A stretch of 64,000 nt of DNA, from positions 12,946 through 76,945 of the forward strand of contig CBDDBX010000029.1 in NCBI GenBank assembly GCA_965225955.1. Direction: 5' to 3'. The notes below the pieces were generated by a model. It saw nothing but the letters and a program-made list of their open reading frames with translations. It was not told the DNA's origin and did no database searches. Shown in pieces: positions 50,815-60,053 of the stretch (position 1 is its first letter; the number at the start of each line of letters is the position of its first letter). The position numbers and the translations under genes were made by a program. The stretch is from CBDDBX01 sp965225955. GTDB lineage: Bacteria > Acidobacteriota > Aminicenantia > UBA2199.

Positions 50815-53029
50815 TTATGTTTTCAAATACCTCAATAAGGTTAATTGTATCATTTATAATAGATGTATACGATCTTATTGTAGCATAAAACATAATACTA
50901 AGTCTTGTTTTTGATGATTCGTCCTGAATACGTGAAACCTGATTCTCATCGTAGTTTTTGCACAGTTCAAGAAGTTCCTTTCTCTCCTCAATTAATCTGT
51001 CCATTACATTGAGATCCCTGCTCCTGAAAGAGTCAGCTGTATTATTCAGAAGATCCACAACCTTCTGCTTAACTGAACTAAGCTCTGTAAGCTGTATATC
51101 CAGAAGACCTTTATGGTTGTTGTCTACGTGATTATAGGCTCTTTTAATAATATCACTCTGACTGTCACCAATTCCCTGAAGAGCACTGATTGTACTAGCA
51201 TACTCTTTAACATAACCCTGGATATTCTCATCCTTCTGGAAAGCTCTCAGAGTTTTAAAAATGTTTGCAGTTATTATATTGGTCCAGCGTCTGAGCTTCT
51301 TAACTTCACGCTTAGCCTCTTTCAGAAGAGTTCTTCTTTCCTGAGCAAGGCCGGCAAAACCTCTGTCAATAGTTTCAGCAACTTCTTTAAGATAGGTTCC
51401 AACATGCTCAAAAGTTGTTTCAACTGCATCTCTGCTGCTATCAACTTTTTTGAGATTGAAGATCTCATCCTCTTCCTGAACTTTAGCTCTCTTCTTATGA
51501 GTTGTATGGTTCTTATAGATTGTAAGGCCACATACAATCATTACAGCAATTGCGCCGGAAATACCTGTTGTTACAATAATAAGAGCAAAGATACCTGATA
51601 TTGTGAATGCCATCATTGCAGTGAGGAACCACCCGCCAATAACGGTAAACACACCGGTTACTCTGTATACAGCACTATCTCTTCCCCATGCTCTGTCTGA
51701 GAAAGATGTTCCCATTGCTACCATGAAAGTAACATAAGTAGTTGAGAGAGGCAGTTTAAGTGATGTACCAATAGAGATAAGAATTCCAGCAACCATCAGG
51801 TTTACTGAAGCTCTTACCAGGTCAAACATAGGTTTATCTTCACTATTATTGAAACCAGCTTCCTTAACTTCCTCAAATCTGCTGTTCATGAAGTTCATAG
51901 CTCCTGCGGGAATAAGTTTTCTTAAACCGTTACCGCCGGATCTTGTAGCTCTTACAACTGAACGGGCCAGTGATGATGAACCGAAGTTTTCCACACCTTC
52001 ATCCTGACGTCCCAGATTCAATTCTGTTTTTGTAACAGTTCTTGCTTTTTTTGAGAACCATAATGTAATTGCCATTATGATACCTGCAATAATCAGGAAC
52101 AGAGTATCAGAAGGGGTTGCTTTCTGTAGAGCCGTCATTGGTGTTGTCAGATCGCCGGCAATTTTATAGGCATTCATACCTGCCAGAGGTACACCGATGA
52201 AGTTAACCAGATCATTGGCAGCAAAAGCCATGGCCAGAGCAAATGTACCTACAAGTACAACCGGTTTTAATACATTAATTTTCGACAGCATCTGAAGAAG
52301 CATCAGGAATGCTGCAGAAATAACAAAACCAACTGCAAGTATCATTACTGTATTAGCCTTAATCCAGGCCAGATTCTCTTTTGTTATAAATGTTGAACCT
52401 TTTGCTCCTTTAATCAGAATAAAGTACATAATTGCTGAGAGAGCAAGGCCTCCCCATATTGCACCATATCTTTTTAGTTGAGCCTTATAATTAAAGGTAA
52501 AGATCATTCTGCTGATAAACTGAACAACAGCCCCGCAGATAAAGGCTACAGCCACCGATAATAGTATTCCCGATATGATAGCCAGAGCTTTACCTGTATT
52601 AATATATTTTACAAGTTCACCAAAACCCTGATCTGCACGGGCAATCTTAACAAGAGATACAGCTACAGCTGCACCAAGTAACTCAAAAACAATTGAAACA
52701 GTTGTTGATGTTGGAAGACCAAAAGTATTGTACAGATCCAGTAGAATAACATCTGTAAGCATTACTGCAAGGAAGATAATAATCAACTCCGGCATATTGA
52801 AATACTTCGGATGAAAAATACCTTTTCTTGCTACTTCCATCATACCTTTTGAAAAAGTAACCCCGGCTATCATACCCAAACTGGCTATAATAAAGATAAT
52901 ATGCCTTGGTGCTACTTTTGAACCAATTGATGAATTAAGAAAGTTAACCGCATCGTTGCTGACACCGACTATGAGGTCAGACACCGCAAGTGCAGCCAGA
53001 ATAATGATCGCATAAAAATAAAGTTCCAT
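50801..53029 (-). CDS. PiT-family phosphate transporter with PhoU-like C-terminal domain
   Basis: 742 aa. The N-terminal ~510 residues form a PHO-4/PiT transporter with repeated signatures GVSNDAVNFLNSSIGSK and, in the second half, LSTTYVTFMVAMGTSF and AANDLVNFIG, and about ten helices. The C-terminal ~200 residues are a charged helical bundle (EDEIFNLKKVDSSRDAVETTFEHVG onward) like PhoU/DUF47 regulators usually encoded as a separate gene. The fusion would place the regulator on the transporter. A direct repeat resembling a Pho box lies upstream. Confidence 0.93.
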   Translation of the reverse strand: MELYFYAIIILAALAVSDLIVGVSNDAVNFLNSSIGSKVAPRHIIFIIASLGMIAGVTFSKGMMEVARKGIFHPKYFNMPELIIIFLAVMLTDVILLDLYNTFGLPTSTTVSIVFELLGAAVAVSLVKIARADQGFGELVKYINTGKALAIISGILLSVAVAFICGAVVQFISRMIFTFNYKAQLKRYGAIWGGLALSAIMYFILIKGAKGSTFITKENLAWIKANTVMILAVGFVISAAFLMLLQMLSKINVLKPVVLVGTFALAMAFAANDLVNFIGVPLAGMNAYKIAGDLTTPMTALQKATPSDTLFLIIAGIIMAITLWFSKKARTVTKTELNLGRQDEGVENFGSSSLARSVVRATRSGGNGLRKLIPAGAMNFMNSRFEEVKEAGFNNSEDKPMFDLVRASVNLMVAGILISIGTSLKLPLSTTYVTFMVAMGTSFSDRAWGRDSAVYRVTGVFTVIGGWFLTAMMAFTISGIFALIIVTTGISGAIAVMIVCGLTIYKNHTTHKKRAKVQEEDEIFNLKKVDSSRDAVETTFEHVGTYLKEVAETIDRGFAGLAQERRTLLKEAKREVKKLRRWTNIITANIFKTLRAFQKDENIQGYVKEYASTISALQGIGDSQSDIIKRAYNHVDNNHKGLLDIQLTELSSVKQKVVDLLNNTADSFRSRDLNVMDRLIEERKELLELCKNYDENQVSRIQDESSKTRLSIMFYATIRSYTSIINDTINLIEVFENINGKK

Positions 53030-53119
53030 TGATGCTCCATTCTGAATATTTAAATTTTACAACATCAGAAAAAATGTTGCTAAGAATTCTTTGGTTAAGG
53101 TGAATATTATCAATATATT

Positions 53120-53136
53120 GTTAAGATAAAGTTAAG
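53120..53136 (-). promoter_or_regulatory. Candidate PhoB/PhoP box upstream of the PiT gene
   Basis: On the minus strand CTTAACTTTATCTTAAC contains two TTAAC units 11 bp apart, the helical-repeat spacing of Pho-box direct repeats. A third TTAAC lies at 53095-53099, off phase. It is about 90 bp upstream of the PiT start codon. Sequence-only inference. Confidence 0.4.
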
Positions 53137-53223
53137 ATTTCAACCTTGCGAAATAAATAAAACTTATTTACAAACATTGGAATGGATAAAAAAAAAAGAT
53201 AAAAAAAACTTCTAAATCCTTAA

Positions 53224-54183
53224 CTACTGGTACTTTTGAACCATTTCTTCGGCAATGTTCCTGATTCGGTTCTTCAACTCGTCAGGTTCAATAACTTTAA
53301 CAAAAGATCCGAATCTCAGAATATCCCAGGTTACTTCCCTTAGATCTGAAACAGGAAATTTCAGTAAAAGATTACCATCATCTGTTTCAGTAATAGTCTG
53401 CCCCGGATACCATACCTGATCAGCAATCATCCCTGTCATATCCCCGGTGAACTCAAGAACCACCTCTTTCTGTTCCCCTTCAAAAAAGATGCCATAACTA
53501 TCTTTAACCCTTTTATGAACTTCCCCAATGTCGTGACAATCATCGTTATCTGCAGCGGTAATTTCAACTTCTCTCATTCTTGACAGAACAAAATCCCTTA
53601 AAGCCTTTCTCTTGTCACAGAAAGCAATAAGGTGCCAGTTTCCCATATAGAGTAACATATGAAGGGGCTGCACTATTCTGACAGATGCTTCTCCTCCATA
53701 AGGGGATTTATAGTGAATTTTTAAACGCCTGCTTCTTGAAATGCCAAAAACCACTGCTTCAAAAATTTCAGGTTTAACCCTGTAGTATCTTGTGTTTTTT
53801 ATAGAAATTTTCTCTTCAAGTGCTGTAATATCCACATCTATACGACGGTAGATTTTATCAAAGAAGGCATCAATTCTTGTTCTGCTCTCTTTGTTTGGAA
53901 TAGCTGAAGAGATTCTTTTTGATATAATCAGAGATATTATCTCTTCTTCAGAGAGCCATATACCAGGTAGCTCAAAATTCTCATCTTCGTAACAGTAACC
54001 CTTTTCTTCGGGGCTGTATATAATCGGAGCCCCGAAAAAATCTCTCATATACTGTATTTCACGACTAGCCTGCCTCTGGGATATATCGAACCTCTCCTTC
54101 AGATCTCTTAAAGATGGATAGGTCTGTTTCTTCAATCTCTGATGAAACCAGATATACCTCTCGTACGCAAGCTTCTTGGTCAT
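53224..54183 (-). CDS. WYL-domain transcriptional regulator
   Basis: 319 aa. The N-terminal helix-turn-helix (YPSLRDLKERFDISQRQASREIQYMRDFFGAPI) is of the DeoR/HTH_11 kind. The WYL domain lies at ~150-230 (LKIHYKSPYGGEASVRIVQPLHMLLYMGNWHLIAFC). A WCX-type C-terminal segment (LLKFPVSDLREVTWDILRFGSFVKVIEP) follows. WYL regulators sense ligands or nucleic acids and often control stress or defence genes. Here it stands next to the ATP synthase operon without an obvious target. Confidence 0.92.
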   Translation of the reverse strand: MTKKLAYERYIWFHQRLKKQTYPSLRDLKERFDISQRQASREIQYMRDFFGAPIIYSPEEKGYCYEDENFELPGIWLSEEEIISLIISKRISSAIPNKESRTRIDAFFDKIYRRIDVDITALEEKISIKNTRYYRVKPEIFEAVVFGISRSRRLKIHYKSPYGGEASVRIVQPLHMLLYMGNWHLIAFCDKRKALRDFVLSRMREVEITAADNDDCHDIGEVHKRVKDSYGIFFEGEQKEVVLEFTGDMTGMIADQVWYPGQTITETDDGNLLLKFPVSDLREVTWDILRFGSFVKVIEPDELKNRIRNIAEEMVQKYQ

Positions 54184-54219
54184 GAAAACTCTATACTATC
54201 TAAATATGAACAGGAAGAA

Positions 54220-54642
54220 TCAGCTTTTAGCTTTAATTTCCAGCTTAAGTTCAGTAATACGCTGCTTCTTAATAAATACCGCCAGTTCATCTGCACTGTA
54301 TTTACCTTCAGCTGCTTCGCTTATGCTCTTATTAATCTCAGCCAGCTCCTCTTCAACTACTTCTTTATCTATCTTATCTGATTTAATCAGGGAGTCTGAG
54401 ATAACAACTATTCTGTTATCAATACTCTCAATGAAGCCATCCTGAATAAAAAAGAAGTGTCTTTTACCACTCTTGTCAAGATAACTCATCTCTCCCGGTT
54501 CTATCATTGATACATAAGGAAGGTGATTAAAGAGTACTCCTGTTTCACCTTTCCCGAAGGAGGGGAAATAGACTTCACTTACTTCAGCCTTCTCCCCTGT
54601 TCCGGTGGATGTAACAATTTCCAGTTCAATAATTTCTGACAT
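54220..54642 (-). CDS. atpC: ATP synthase F1 epsilon subunit
   Basis: 140 aa. An N-terminal beta-sandwich (LEIVTSTGTGEKAEV, GVLFNHLPYVSMIEPGEM) is followed by the two C-terminal helices that can inhibit rotation. It overlaps the atpD stop by one base and ends the F1 operon, as is usual. Confidence 0.95.
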   Translation of the reverse strand: MSEIIELEIVTSTGTGEKAEVSEVYFPSFGKGETGVLFNHLPYVSMIEPGEMSYLDKSGKRHFFFIQDGFIESIDNRIVVISDSLIKSDKIDKEVVEEELAEINKSISEAAEGKYSADELAVFIKKQRITELKLEIKAKS

Positions 54643-56078
54643 TATTCCCTCATTTTCTTAGCCTTATCCACTGCTTCGTCAATATCACCAACCATGTAGA
54701 AAGCCTGTTCAGGAAGGTCGTCATATTTACCTTCACAAAGTTCACGGAAACTTCTGATTGTATCCTTGATCTCAACATATCTTCCTTCAAGACCGGTAAA
54801 TTCAGCAGCTACAAAGAACGGCTGGGAAAGGAATTTCTGTATTTTTCTTGCTCTGTTAACAATAATCTTATCTTCATCAGAGAGCTCTTCCATACCAAGA
54901 ATAGCAATAATATCCTGAAGATCTTTATATCTCTGAAGAATCTCTTTAACATTTCTTGCTACGTTATAGTGCTCATCTCCGATAATTTTCGGGTCAAGAA
55001 TTCTTGAGTATGATGCCAGAGGGTCAACCGCCGGATAGATACCAATTTCAGTAAGAGCTCTTGAGAGGTTGGTTGTAGCATCAAGATGGGCAAATGTTGT
55101 TGCAGGAGCCGGATCTGTATAGTCATCAGCAGGAACATAGATAGCCTGAACTGATGTAATAGATCCTTTTCTTGTTGAGGTAATACGTTCCTGCATTTCC
55201 CCCATTTCAGTTGCAAGGTTAGGCTGGTAACCAACCGCTGAAGGCATACGACCAAGAGTCGCAGAAACCTCTGACCCCGCCTGGGTAAAACGGAAGATGT
55301 TGTCAACGAAGAACAGAATATCAAGACCTTCACTGTCTCTGAAATGTTCAGCTACAGTCAGCCCTGTAAGAGCAACTCTGAGTCTCGCTCCGGGAGGCTC
55401 TGTCATCTGACCGTAAATCAGAGCAGTTTTATCGATAACTCCTGATTCACTCATTTCAAGAAGCAGATCATTACCTTCTCTTGTACGCTCTCCAACACCG
55501 GAGAAAACAGTAAGACCACCGTGCTTAGTAGCAACGTTGTTGATCATTTCCATAATCAGAACTGTTTTACCAACACCAGCACCACCGAAGAGACCGATTT
55601 TACCACCTTTCAGATATGGTTCCAGCAGGTCGATAACTTTAATTCCGGTTTCAAACATCTCAAGAGTTGTATCCTGCTCATCTAGAGGAGGAGCTTCTCT
55701 GTGGATAGGGAGACTCTCTTTAGCTTCAACAGGTCCTTTATTATCAACAGGATCGCCTGTAACATTCAGAACACGTCCAAGAACTTCTCTTCCAACAGGA
55801 ACTGAAATAGGAGCTCCTGTATCATAGGCAATCATACCTCTTACAAGACCATCTGTTGGATGCATTGAAACTGTTCTTACGCGGTTTTCACCAAGATGAT
55901 AGAGAACTTCGGTTATAATACTCATAGGTGTTTCTACTTCGAAGCCCTCAGAAACTATATTAAGAGCACTGTAGATTTCAGGAAGTTCACCTTCTTTGAA
56001 CTCCACGTCAACTACAGGGCCGATTACTTCTATAACTTTTCCTCTGTTTCTGTATGTTTCTTTTTTTCCGTTCATCAT
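54642..56078 (-). CDS. atpD: ATP synthase F1 beta subunit (catalytic)
   Basis: 478 aa, full length. Walker A GGAGVGKT, catalytic Glu in FSGVGERTREGNDL, LIYGQMTEPPGARLRVALTGLT, Walker B region DILFFVDNIFRFTQAGSEVS and the DELSEED-equivalent MEELSDEDK are all present. It forms the catalytic interface with alpha. Situated between atpG and atpC. Confidence 0.98.
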   Translation of the reverse strand: MMNGKKETYRNRGKVIEVIGPVVDVEFKEGELPEIYSALNIVSEGFEVETPMSIITEVLYHLGENRVRTVSMHPTDGLVRGMIAYDTGAPISVPVGREVLGRVLNVTGDPVDNKGPVEAKESLPIHREAPPLDEQDTTLEMFETGIKVIDLLEPYLKGGKIGLFGGAGVGKTVLIMEMINNVATKHGGLTVFSGVGERTREGNDLLLEMSESGVIDKTALIYGQMTEPPGARLRVALTGLTVAEHFRDSEGLDILFFVDNIFRFTQAGSEVSATLGRMPSAVGYQPNLATEMGEMQERITSTRKGSITSVQAIYVPADDYTDPAPATTFAHLDATTNLSRALTEIGIYPAVDPLASYSRILDPKIIGDEHYNVARNVKEILQRYKDLQDIIAILGMEELSDEDKIIVNRARKIQKFLSQPFFVAAEFTGLEGRYVEIKDTIRSFRELCEGKYDDLPEQAFYMVGDIDEAVDKAKKMRE

Positions 56079-56083
56079 TCCTC

Positions 56084-56959
56084 CTATTTCTGTAAAGCTT
56101 CTGTTGCAGTAATAATTTCCAGAAGTTCATTGGTAATAGCAGCCTGTCTCAGTTTATTCATTGTAAGAGTCAGGTTACTGATCATTTCACTTGCGTTTCT
56201 TGTTGCAAGATCCATTGCCATCATTCTGGCTGTATGCTCAGAAGCCATGGACTGAAGCAAAAAGCCATATACCGAAGAGTTTATAAATTTGGGCAGAAGT
56301 GCTGAATATATCTGTTCCAGTGAAGGCTCAAAAATATATTCCACCTCATCACTGACTGTCTCTTTATCATCACCAATTTCTGAAAGAGGAAACAGAACTT
56401 CATCAGTAACATCCTGTCTGCCGGAAGATATATACTTAGTATATACAAATCTGACTCCCGCAGAACTCTTATCAAGGAAGAGTTTCTGCAGATACTCAGA
56501 CAGTTCAAGTGCGTCTTCAAATGTAAGGCGGCTTATAACATTGTCATATCTTTTAAGCATCGGAAAATCTCTCTTGGAGAAATACATTCCGGCTTTTTTA
56601 CCAATAGTTATAAGCTCAACCTCCTGGCCTTTTTCTTTATATTCGGCAAAGAGTCGCTCTGTACGTTTAAAAACGTTCGTATTAAATGAACCGCAAAGTC
56701 CTTTGTCTGCAGCTACTACTACAAGCAGCTGCTTACCTTCACCATCTTCTCTGAAGAATGGAGAATCCAGACTCTCAAGGTCATTTCCTATTTTCTGTAA
56801 AAGATACTCGATTTTTCTCCTGTAGGGCACTGTCTTATTGACTTCACCGACACTCCTGCGCAATTTGGCAGCAGAAACGGTTTTCATGGCCCTTGTAATC
56901 TTCTGGGTATTTTTTACAGAACCTATCCGTCTTCTTAAGTCAATTAAATTTTCAGCCAT
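56084..56959 (-). CDS. atpG: ATP synthase F1 gamma subunit (rotor shaft)
   Basis: 291 aa. The conserved N-terminal helix (RRRIGSVKNTQKITRAMKTVSAAKLR) and C-terminal helix (NASEMISNLTLTMNKLRQAAITNELLEIITATEAL) are both present, with the Rossmann-like middle (VAADKGLCGSFNTNV). It overlaps the atpA stop by one base. Confidence 0.97.
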   Translation of the reverse strand: MAENLIDLRRRIGSVKNTQKITRAMKTVSAAKLRRSVGEVNKTVPYRRKIEYLLQKIGNDLESLDSPFFREDGEGKQLLVVVAADKGLCGSFNTNVFKRTERLFAEYKEKGQEVELITIGKKAGMYFSKRDFPMLKRYDNVISRLTFEDALELSEYLQKLFLDKSSAGVRFVYTKYISSGRQDVTDEVLFPLSEIGDDKETVSDEVEYIFEPSLEQIYSALLPKFINSSVYGFLLQSMASEHTARMMAMDLATRNASEMISNLTLTMNKLRQAAITNELLEIITATEALQK

Positions 56960-58476
56960 TATTTACTCAGGTTTCTGAATTCTTCACAGAACTCTTTCAG
57001 TGCATCATGCATACTGTTTTCAAGCTCTTTGCTTATTTTCTTCTCTTCTCTGATTTCCCTGAAAATCTCCGGATGATTCTGATCCATCCATGGAAGTAGT
57101 CTGTTTTCAAAATCAACGATTGATTCAATTGGGAATTCATCAAGATATCCTTTTGTACCAGAGAAAATTACCACAATCTGTCTCTCTACCGGCAGAGGAA
57201 CTCCTTCACCCTGTTTAAGAATAGCAGAGAGCCTTTTACCTCTTTCCAGCTGCGCAATAGTCGCTTTATCAAGATCTGAACCAAACTGTGTAAATGCAGC
57301 CAGTTCACGGAACTGAGCCAATTCAAGTTTCAGCGAACCTGCAACCTGTTTCATCGCTTTGATCTGAGCACTACCACCAACTCGTGATACTGAGATACCA
57401 ACATCAAGAGCAGGCCTCTGACCACTGTTGAAAAGGTCAGGCAGCAGATAGATCTGACCATCTGTAATTGAGATAACATTTGTCGGAATATATGCAGAAA
57501 CGTCAGAAGCCTGAGTCTCAATAATAGGTAGTGATGTTAATGAACCTCCACCTTTTTCAGCACTCAGTTTTGACGCTCTTTCCAGTAACCGTGAATGGAG
57601 ATAGAATACGTCACCAGGATAAGCTTCACGACCTGGAGGACGTCTCAGGAGCAGCGAAATTTCTCTGTAAGCTGCAGCATGTTTTGAGAGGTCATCGTAT
57701 ATTGTAAGAGCGTGACCACCGTTGTTCATGAAGTATTCACCCATCGCACAACCAGCGTATGGAGCAATATACTGCATAGCAGCAGGATCTGAAGCACTCG
57801 CTACAACTACAATTGAGTATGCCAGAGCTCCTGTTTCTTCAAGAGTTTTTACAACCTGTGCAACTGTTGACTGTTTCTGACCAATAGCAACATATACACA
57901 GATAACGCCACTCTCTTTCTGGTTAATCATTGTATCCATGGCAATAACAGTTTTACCTGTCTGTCTGTCACCAATGATCAACTCTCTCTGCCCTCTGCCA
58001 ATAGGAATAAGAGCATCTATAGCTTTAATACCTGTCTGAAGCGGCTCTTTAACAGGAGTTCTTTCAACAACCCCTGGAGCAATCTGCTCAATAGGCATGT
58101 AAGTCTTTGTATCGATCGGGCCTTTACCATCCAGAGGTTCACCCAGTGCATTAACAACTCTTCCTACCAGAGCTTCCCCTGCAGGAACAGAGATAACTCT
58201 GCCTGATCTCTTAACAATATCACCCTCTTTGATTTTGAACCCTTCACCAAGAATAATAGCACCAACGTTGTCCTCTTCAAGGTTAAGAGCAATTCCAAAA
58301 ATATTGTCGGGGAACTCTATCAGTTCATTGTACATTACATTTTCAAGCCCGTAGATCTGAGCAATACCGTCACCTACAGAGATAACAATACCGGTTTCAT
58401 CCTTGTTGAAATCAAGTTTAAAACCTTCAATTTTCTGCTTGATTAATTCACTGATCTCTTCAACTTTTATTTGCAT
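56959..58476 (-). CDS. atpA: ATP synthase F1 alpha subunit
   Basis: 505 aa, full length. An N-terminal crown domain is followed by Walker A GDRQTGKT, YVAIGQKQSTVAQVV, the Arg-finger region SVSRVGGSAQIKAMK and the C-terminal bundle. It is separated from atpH by a single base or none. Confidence 0.98.
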   Translation of the reverse strand: MQIKVEEISELIKQKIEGFKLDFNKDETGIVISVGDGIAQIYGLENVMYNELIEFPDNIFGIALNLEEDNVGAIILGEGFKIKEGDIVKRSGRVISVPAGEALVGRVVNALGEPLDGKGPIDTKTYMPIEQIAPGVVERTPVKEPLQTGIKAIDALIPIGRGQRELIIGDRQTGKTVIAMDTMINQKESGVICVYVAIGQKQSTVAQVVKTLEETGALAYSIVVVASASDPAAMQYIAPYAGCAMGEYFMNNGGHALTIYDDLSKHAAAYREISLLLRRPPGREAYPGDVFYLHSRLLERASKLSAEKGGGSLTSLPIIETQASDVSAYIPTNVISITDGQIYLLPDLFNSGQRPALDVGISVSRVGGSAQIKAMKQVAGSLKLELAQFRELAAFTQFGSDLDKATIAQLERGKRLSAILKQGEGVPLPVERQIVVIFSGTKGYLDEFPIESIVDFENRLLPWMDQNHPEIFREIREEKKISKELENSMHDALKEFCEEFRNLSK

Positions 58477-59022
58477 TTAGTTCTCCTCCAGAAGTACATT
58501 TCTTAATTTCTGCAGATTACCATTGATAGAGAAATCATAAAAAATGGACCCTTTCTGAATCCTGATCCCTGCTATCAGTGATGGATCGGTCTCCTTCTGC
58601 AATACTATCTTTTTACCGAAAGCCTTTTCCAGTTCACCGATTAGTTTACCTTCCAGATCTCCTTCCAGCGGAACTGCTGAACTTACTTTCAGTTCAAGAA
58701 TACCCGATTTTTCATTCCACAGCTCTTTCATTACCTGAATAATACCTTCAAGATGAGCCATTCTGTTTGCTTCAGTTATGGTTCTGATGAAGTTATATGT
58801 CTTTTCAGATAGTGACAGTTTCTCATTCAAAGCAGCCAGAACTTCTATCTTCTGCTCTTTTGAAAATAGCAGAGTCTCCATTCCGGCTTTAAGATCTGAG
58901 TTATTGTTAACCACTTCTGAAAATAGTTCGAGCTCTTTTCTGGCAGCGTCGAACTCATTTTCAGTGGCAACAGTATCTACAAGAGCTTTTGCATATCTTT
59001 TGGCCAGGCTGTTATCTTTCAA
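58477..59022 (-). CDS. atpH: ATP synthase delta subunit
   Basis: 181 aa. The N-terminal helical bundle starts SLAKRYAKALVDTVATEN, and the conserved C-terminal segment PSLIAGIRIQKGSIFYDFSINGNLQKL matches the family signature GGxxxxxGxxxxDxSxxxxLxxL. It links F1 to the peripheral stalk. It overlaps the upstream b gene by 11 bp. Confidence 0.95.
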   Translation of the reverse strand: MKDNSLAKRYAKALVDTVATENEFDAARKELELFSEVVNNNSDLKAGMETLLFSKEQKIEVLAALNEKLSLSEKTYNFIRTITEANRMAHLEGIIQVMKELWNEKSGILELKVSSAVPLEGDLEGKLIGELEKAFGKKIVLQKETDPSLIAGIRIQKGSIFYDFSINGNLQKLRNVLLEEN

Positions 59023-59584
59023 TTATCTCACCGCTCATAGTAATATTCTTTTCTACGATTTTTCTGTGCAGATCATCGTTAAGATTATCACCAATACTCT
59101 TTCTGAAATGCTCAATAGTCATATCAGCAATCTTCTCTTTCAGTCTGTTGACAGAAAGATCCACTCTGGATTGAATCTCTTCTTCTGCCAGTCTGAGTAT
59201 CTTCTCTGCTTCAGCACGGGCATTCTCTTCAATCCTCGCTCTCTCTTTTTCTCCGTCAAGACGGGCCTCTTCCTTCACAGAATCGACCTCTTTCTCAATC
59301 TCCTCAAGACGAGCTTTAAGCTCTTCAACCTGTTTTTCAGATTTTTCAAGCTTGGCTTCTCTCTCTTTAATATCTGTTTTAATATCCTGGCCTACTTTAC
59401 CAAGAAGATCAGATATAGGTTTTTTGAGTAGATAGATCAGTCCACCAAACAGAAGAACCGAATTGACAACAGCTCCCATGAATTTGACAATGTCAAAATG
59501 GTGAGCGTCATGTCCTCCGCCTGATGCAGACAGAGTCAAAGAGGAAAGTACAAAAACCGCAGTAAATAGTTTCGTGTTTCTCAT
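59012..59584 (-). CDS. atpF: ATP synthase peripheral stalk b-type subunit (with signal-like N-terminus)
   Basis: 190 aa. An N-terminal signal-like segment (KLFTAVFVLSSLTLSASGG) precedes the membrane helix (VKFMGAVVNSVLLFGGLIYLL), then a long charged coiled coil (DIKTDIKEREAKLEKSEKQVEEL onward). The pre-sequence with GGGHDAHHFD is seen in the longer of the two b genes in several Gram-negative groups. It overlaps its neighbours on both sides. Confidence 0.93.
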   Translation of the reverse strand: MRNTKLFTAVFVLSSLTLSASGGGHDAHHFDIVKFMGAVVNSVLLFGGLIYLLKKPISDLLGKVGQDIKTDIKEREAKLEKSEKQVEELKARLEEIEKEVDSVKEEARLDGEKERARIEENARAEAEKILRLAEEEIQSRVDLSVNRLKEKIADMTIEHFRKSIGDNLNDDLHRKIVEKNITMSGEIIER

Positions 59585-59994
59585 AAGAATTTCTCTTTAA
59601 TCAGGTTACTGTAACCTTCGATTTCCTTGACAAGTCTGATTTCCGCTTCATTAATCCTTGAATCAAGATCCGCCAGTTTTCCATCAACCATTTCAGTAGC
59701 CTCAGTACGGGCTTTAAGAACCATATCGTTTCTGATAGTTTCCCCTTCAATGATTTTGGTTTCCCTGATTTTTCTTGCTTCTTTTTTCGTCTTTTTAAGC
59801 ACAGATTCCAGTTCACCTGAACGTGAGGAAATCTCCTCTTCAAGTTCTGTAATTCTGGTATTTTCAGTGCGAATCTTCTCTTCCCTCTTATCGATGATAT
59901 TACCGATAGGTTTGAAGAAAATTTTGTTGAGGATCATCAGAAGCACAACAACAAGTATGAACGTATACAAAGCCGTTATATTTATATCCAACAT
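59581..59994 (-). CDS. ATP synthase peripheral stalk second b-type subunit
   Basis: 137 aa. One membrane helix (ITALYTFILVVVLLMILNKIFF, ~6-27) and a coiled coil (REEKIRTENTRITELEEEISSRSGEL). It is the b' or b partner of the following gene, so the stalk is probably a heterodimer. First gene of the ATP synthase operon; the membrane subunits a and c are not in this window and must be encoded elsewhere. Confidence 0.92.
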   Translation of the reverse strand: MLDINITALYTFILVVVLLMILNKIFFKPIGNIIDKREEKIRTENTRITELEEEISSRSGELESVLKKTKKEARKIRETKIIEGETIRNDMVLKARTEATEMVDGKLADLDSRINEAEIRLVKEIEGYSNLIKEKFL

Positions 59995-60053
59995 TTTACA
60001 CTTTTAGCACAGTTTTTTTCCAAAATCAAGCAATTTTTTTTGATAAATTTTCA

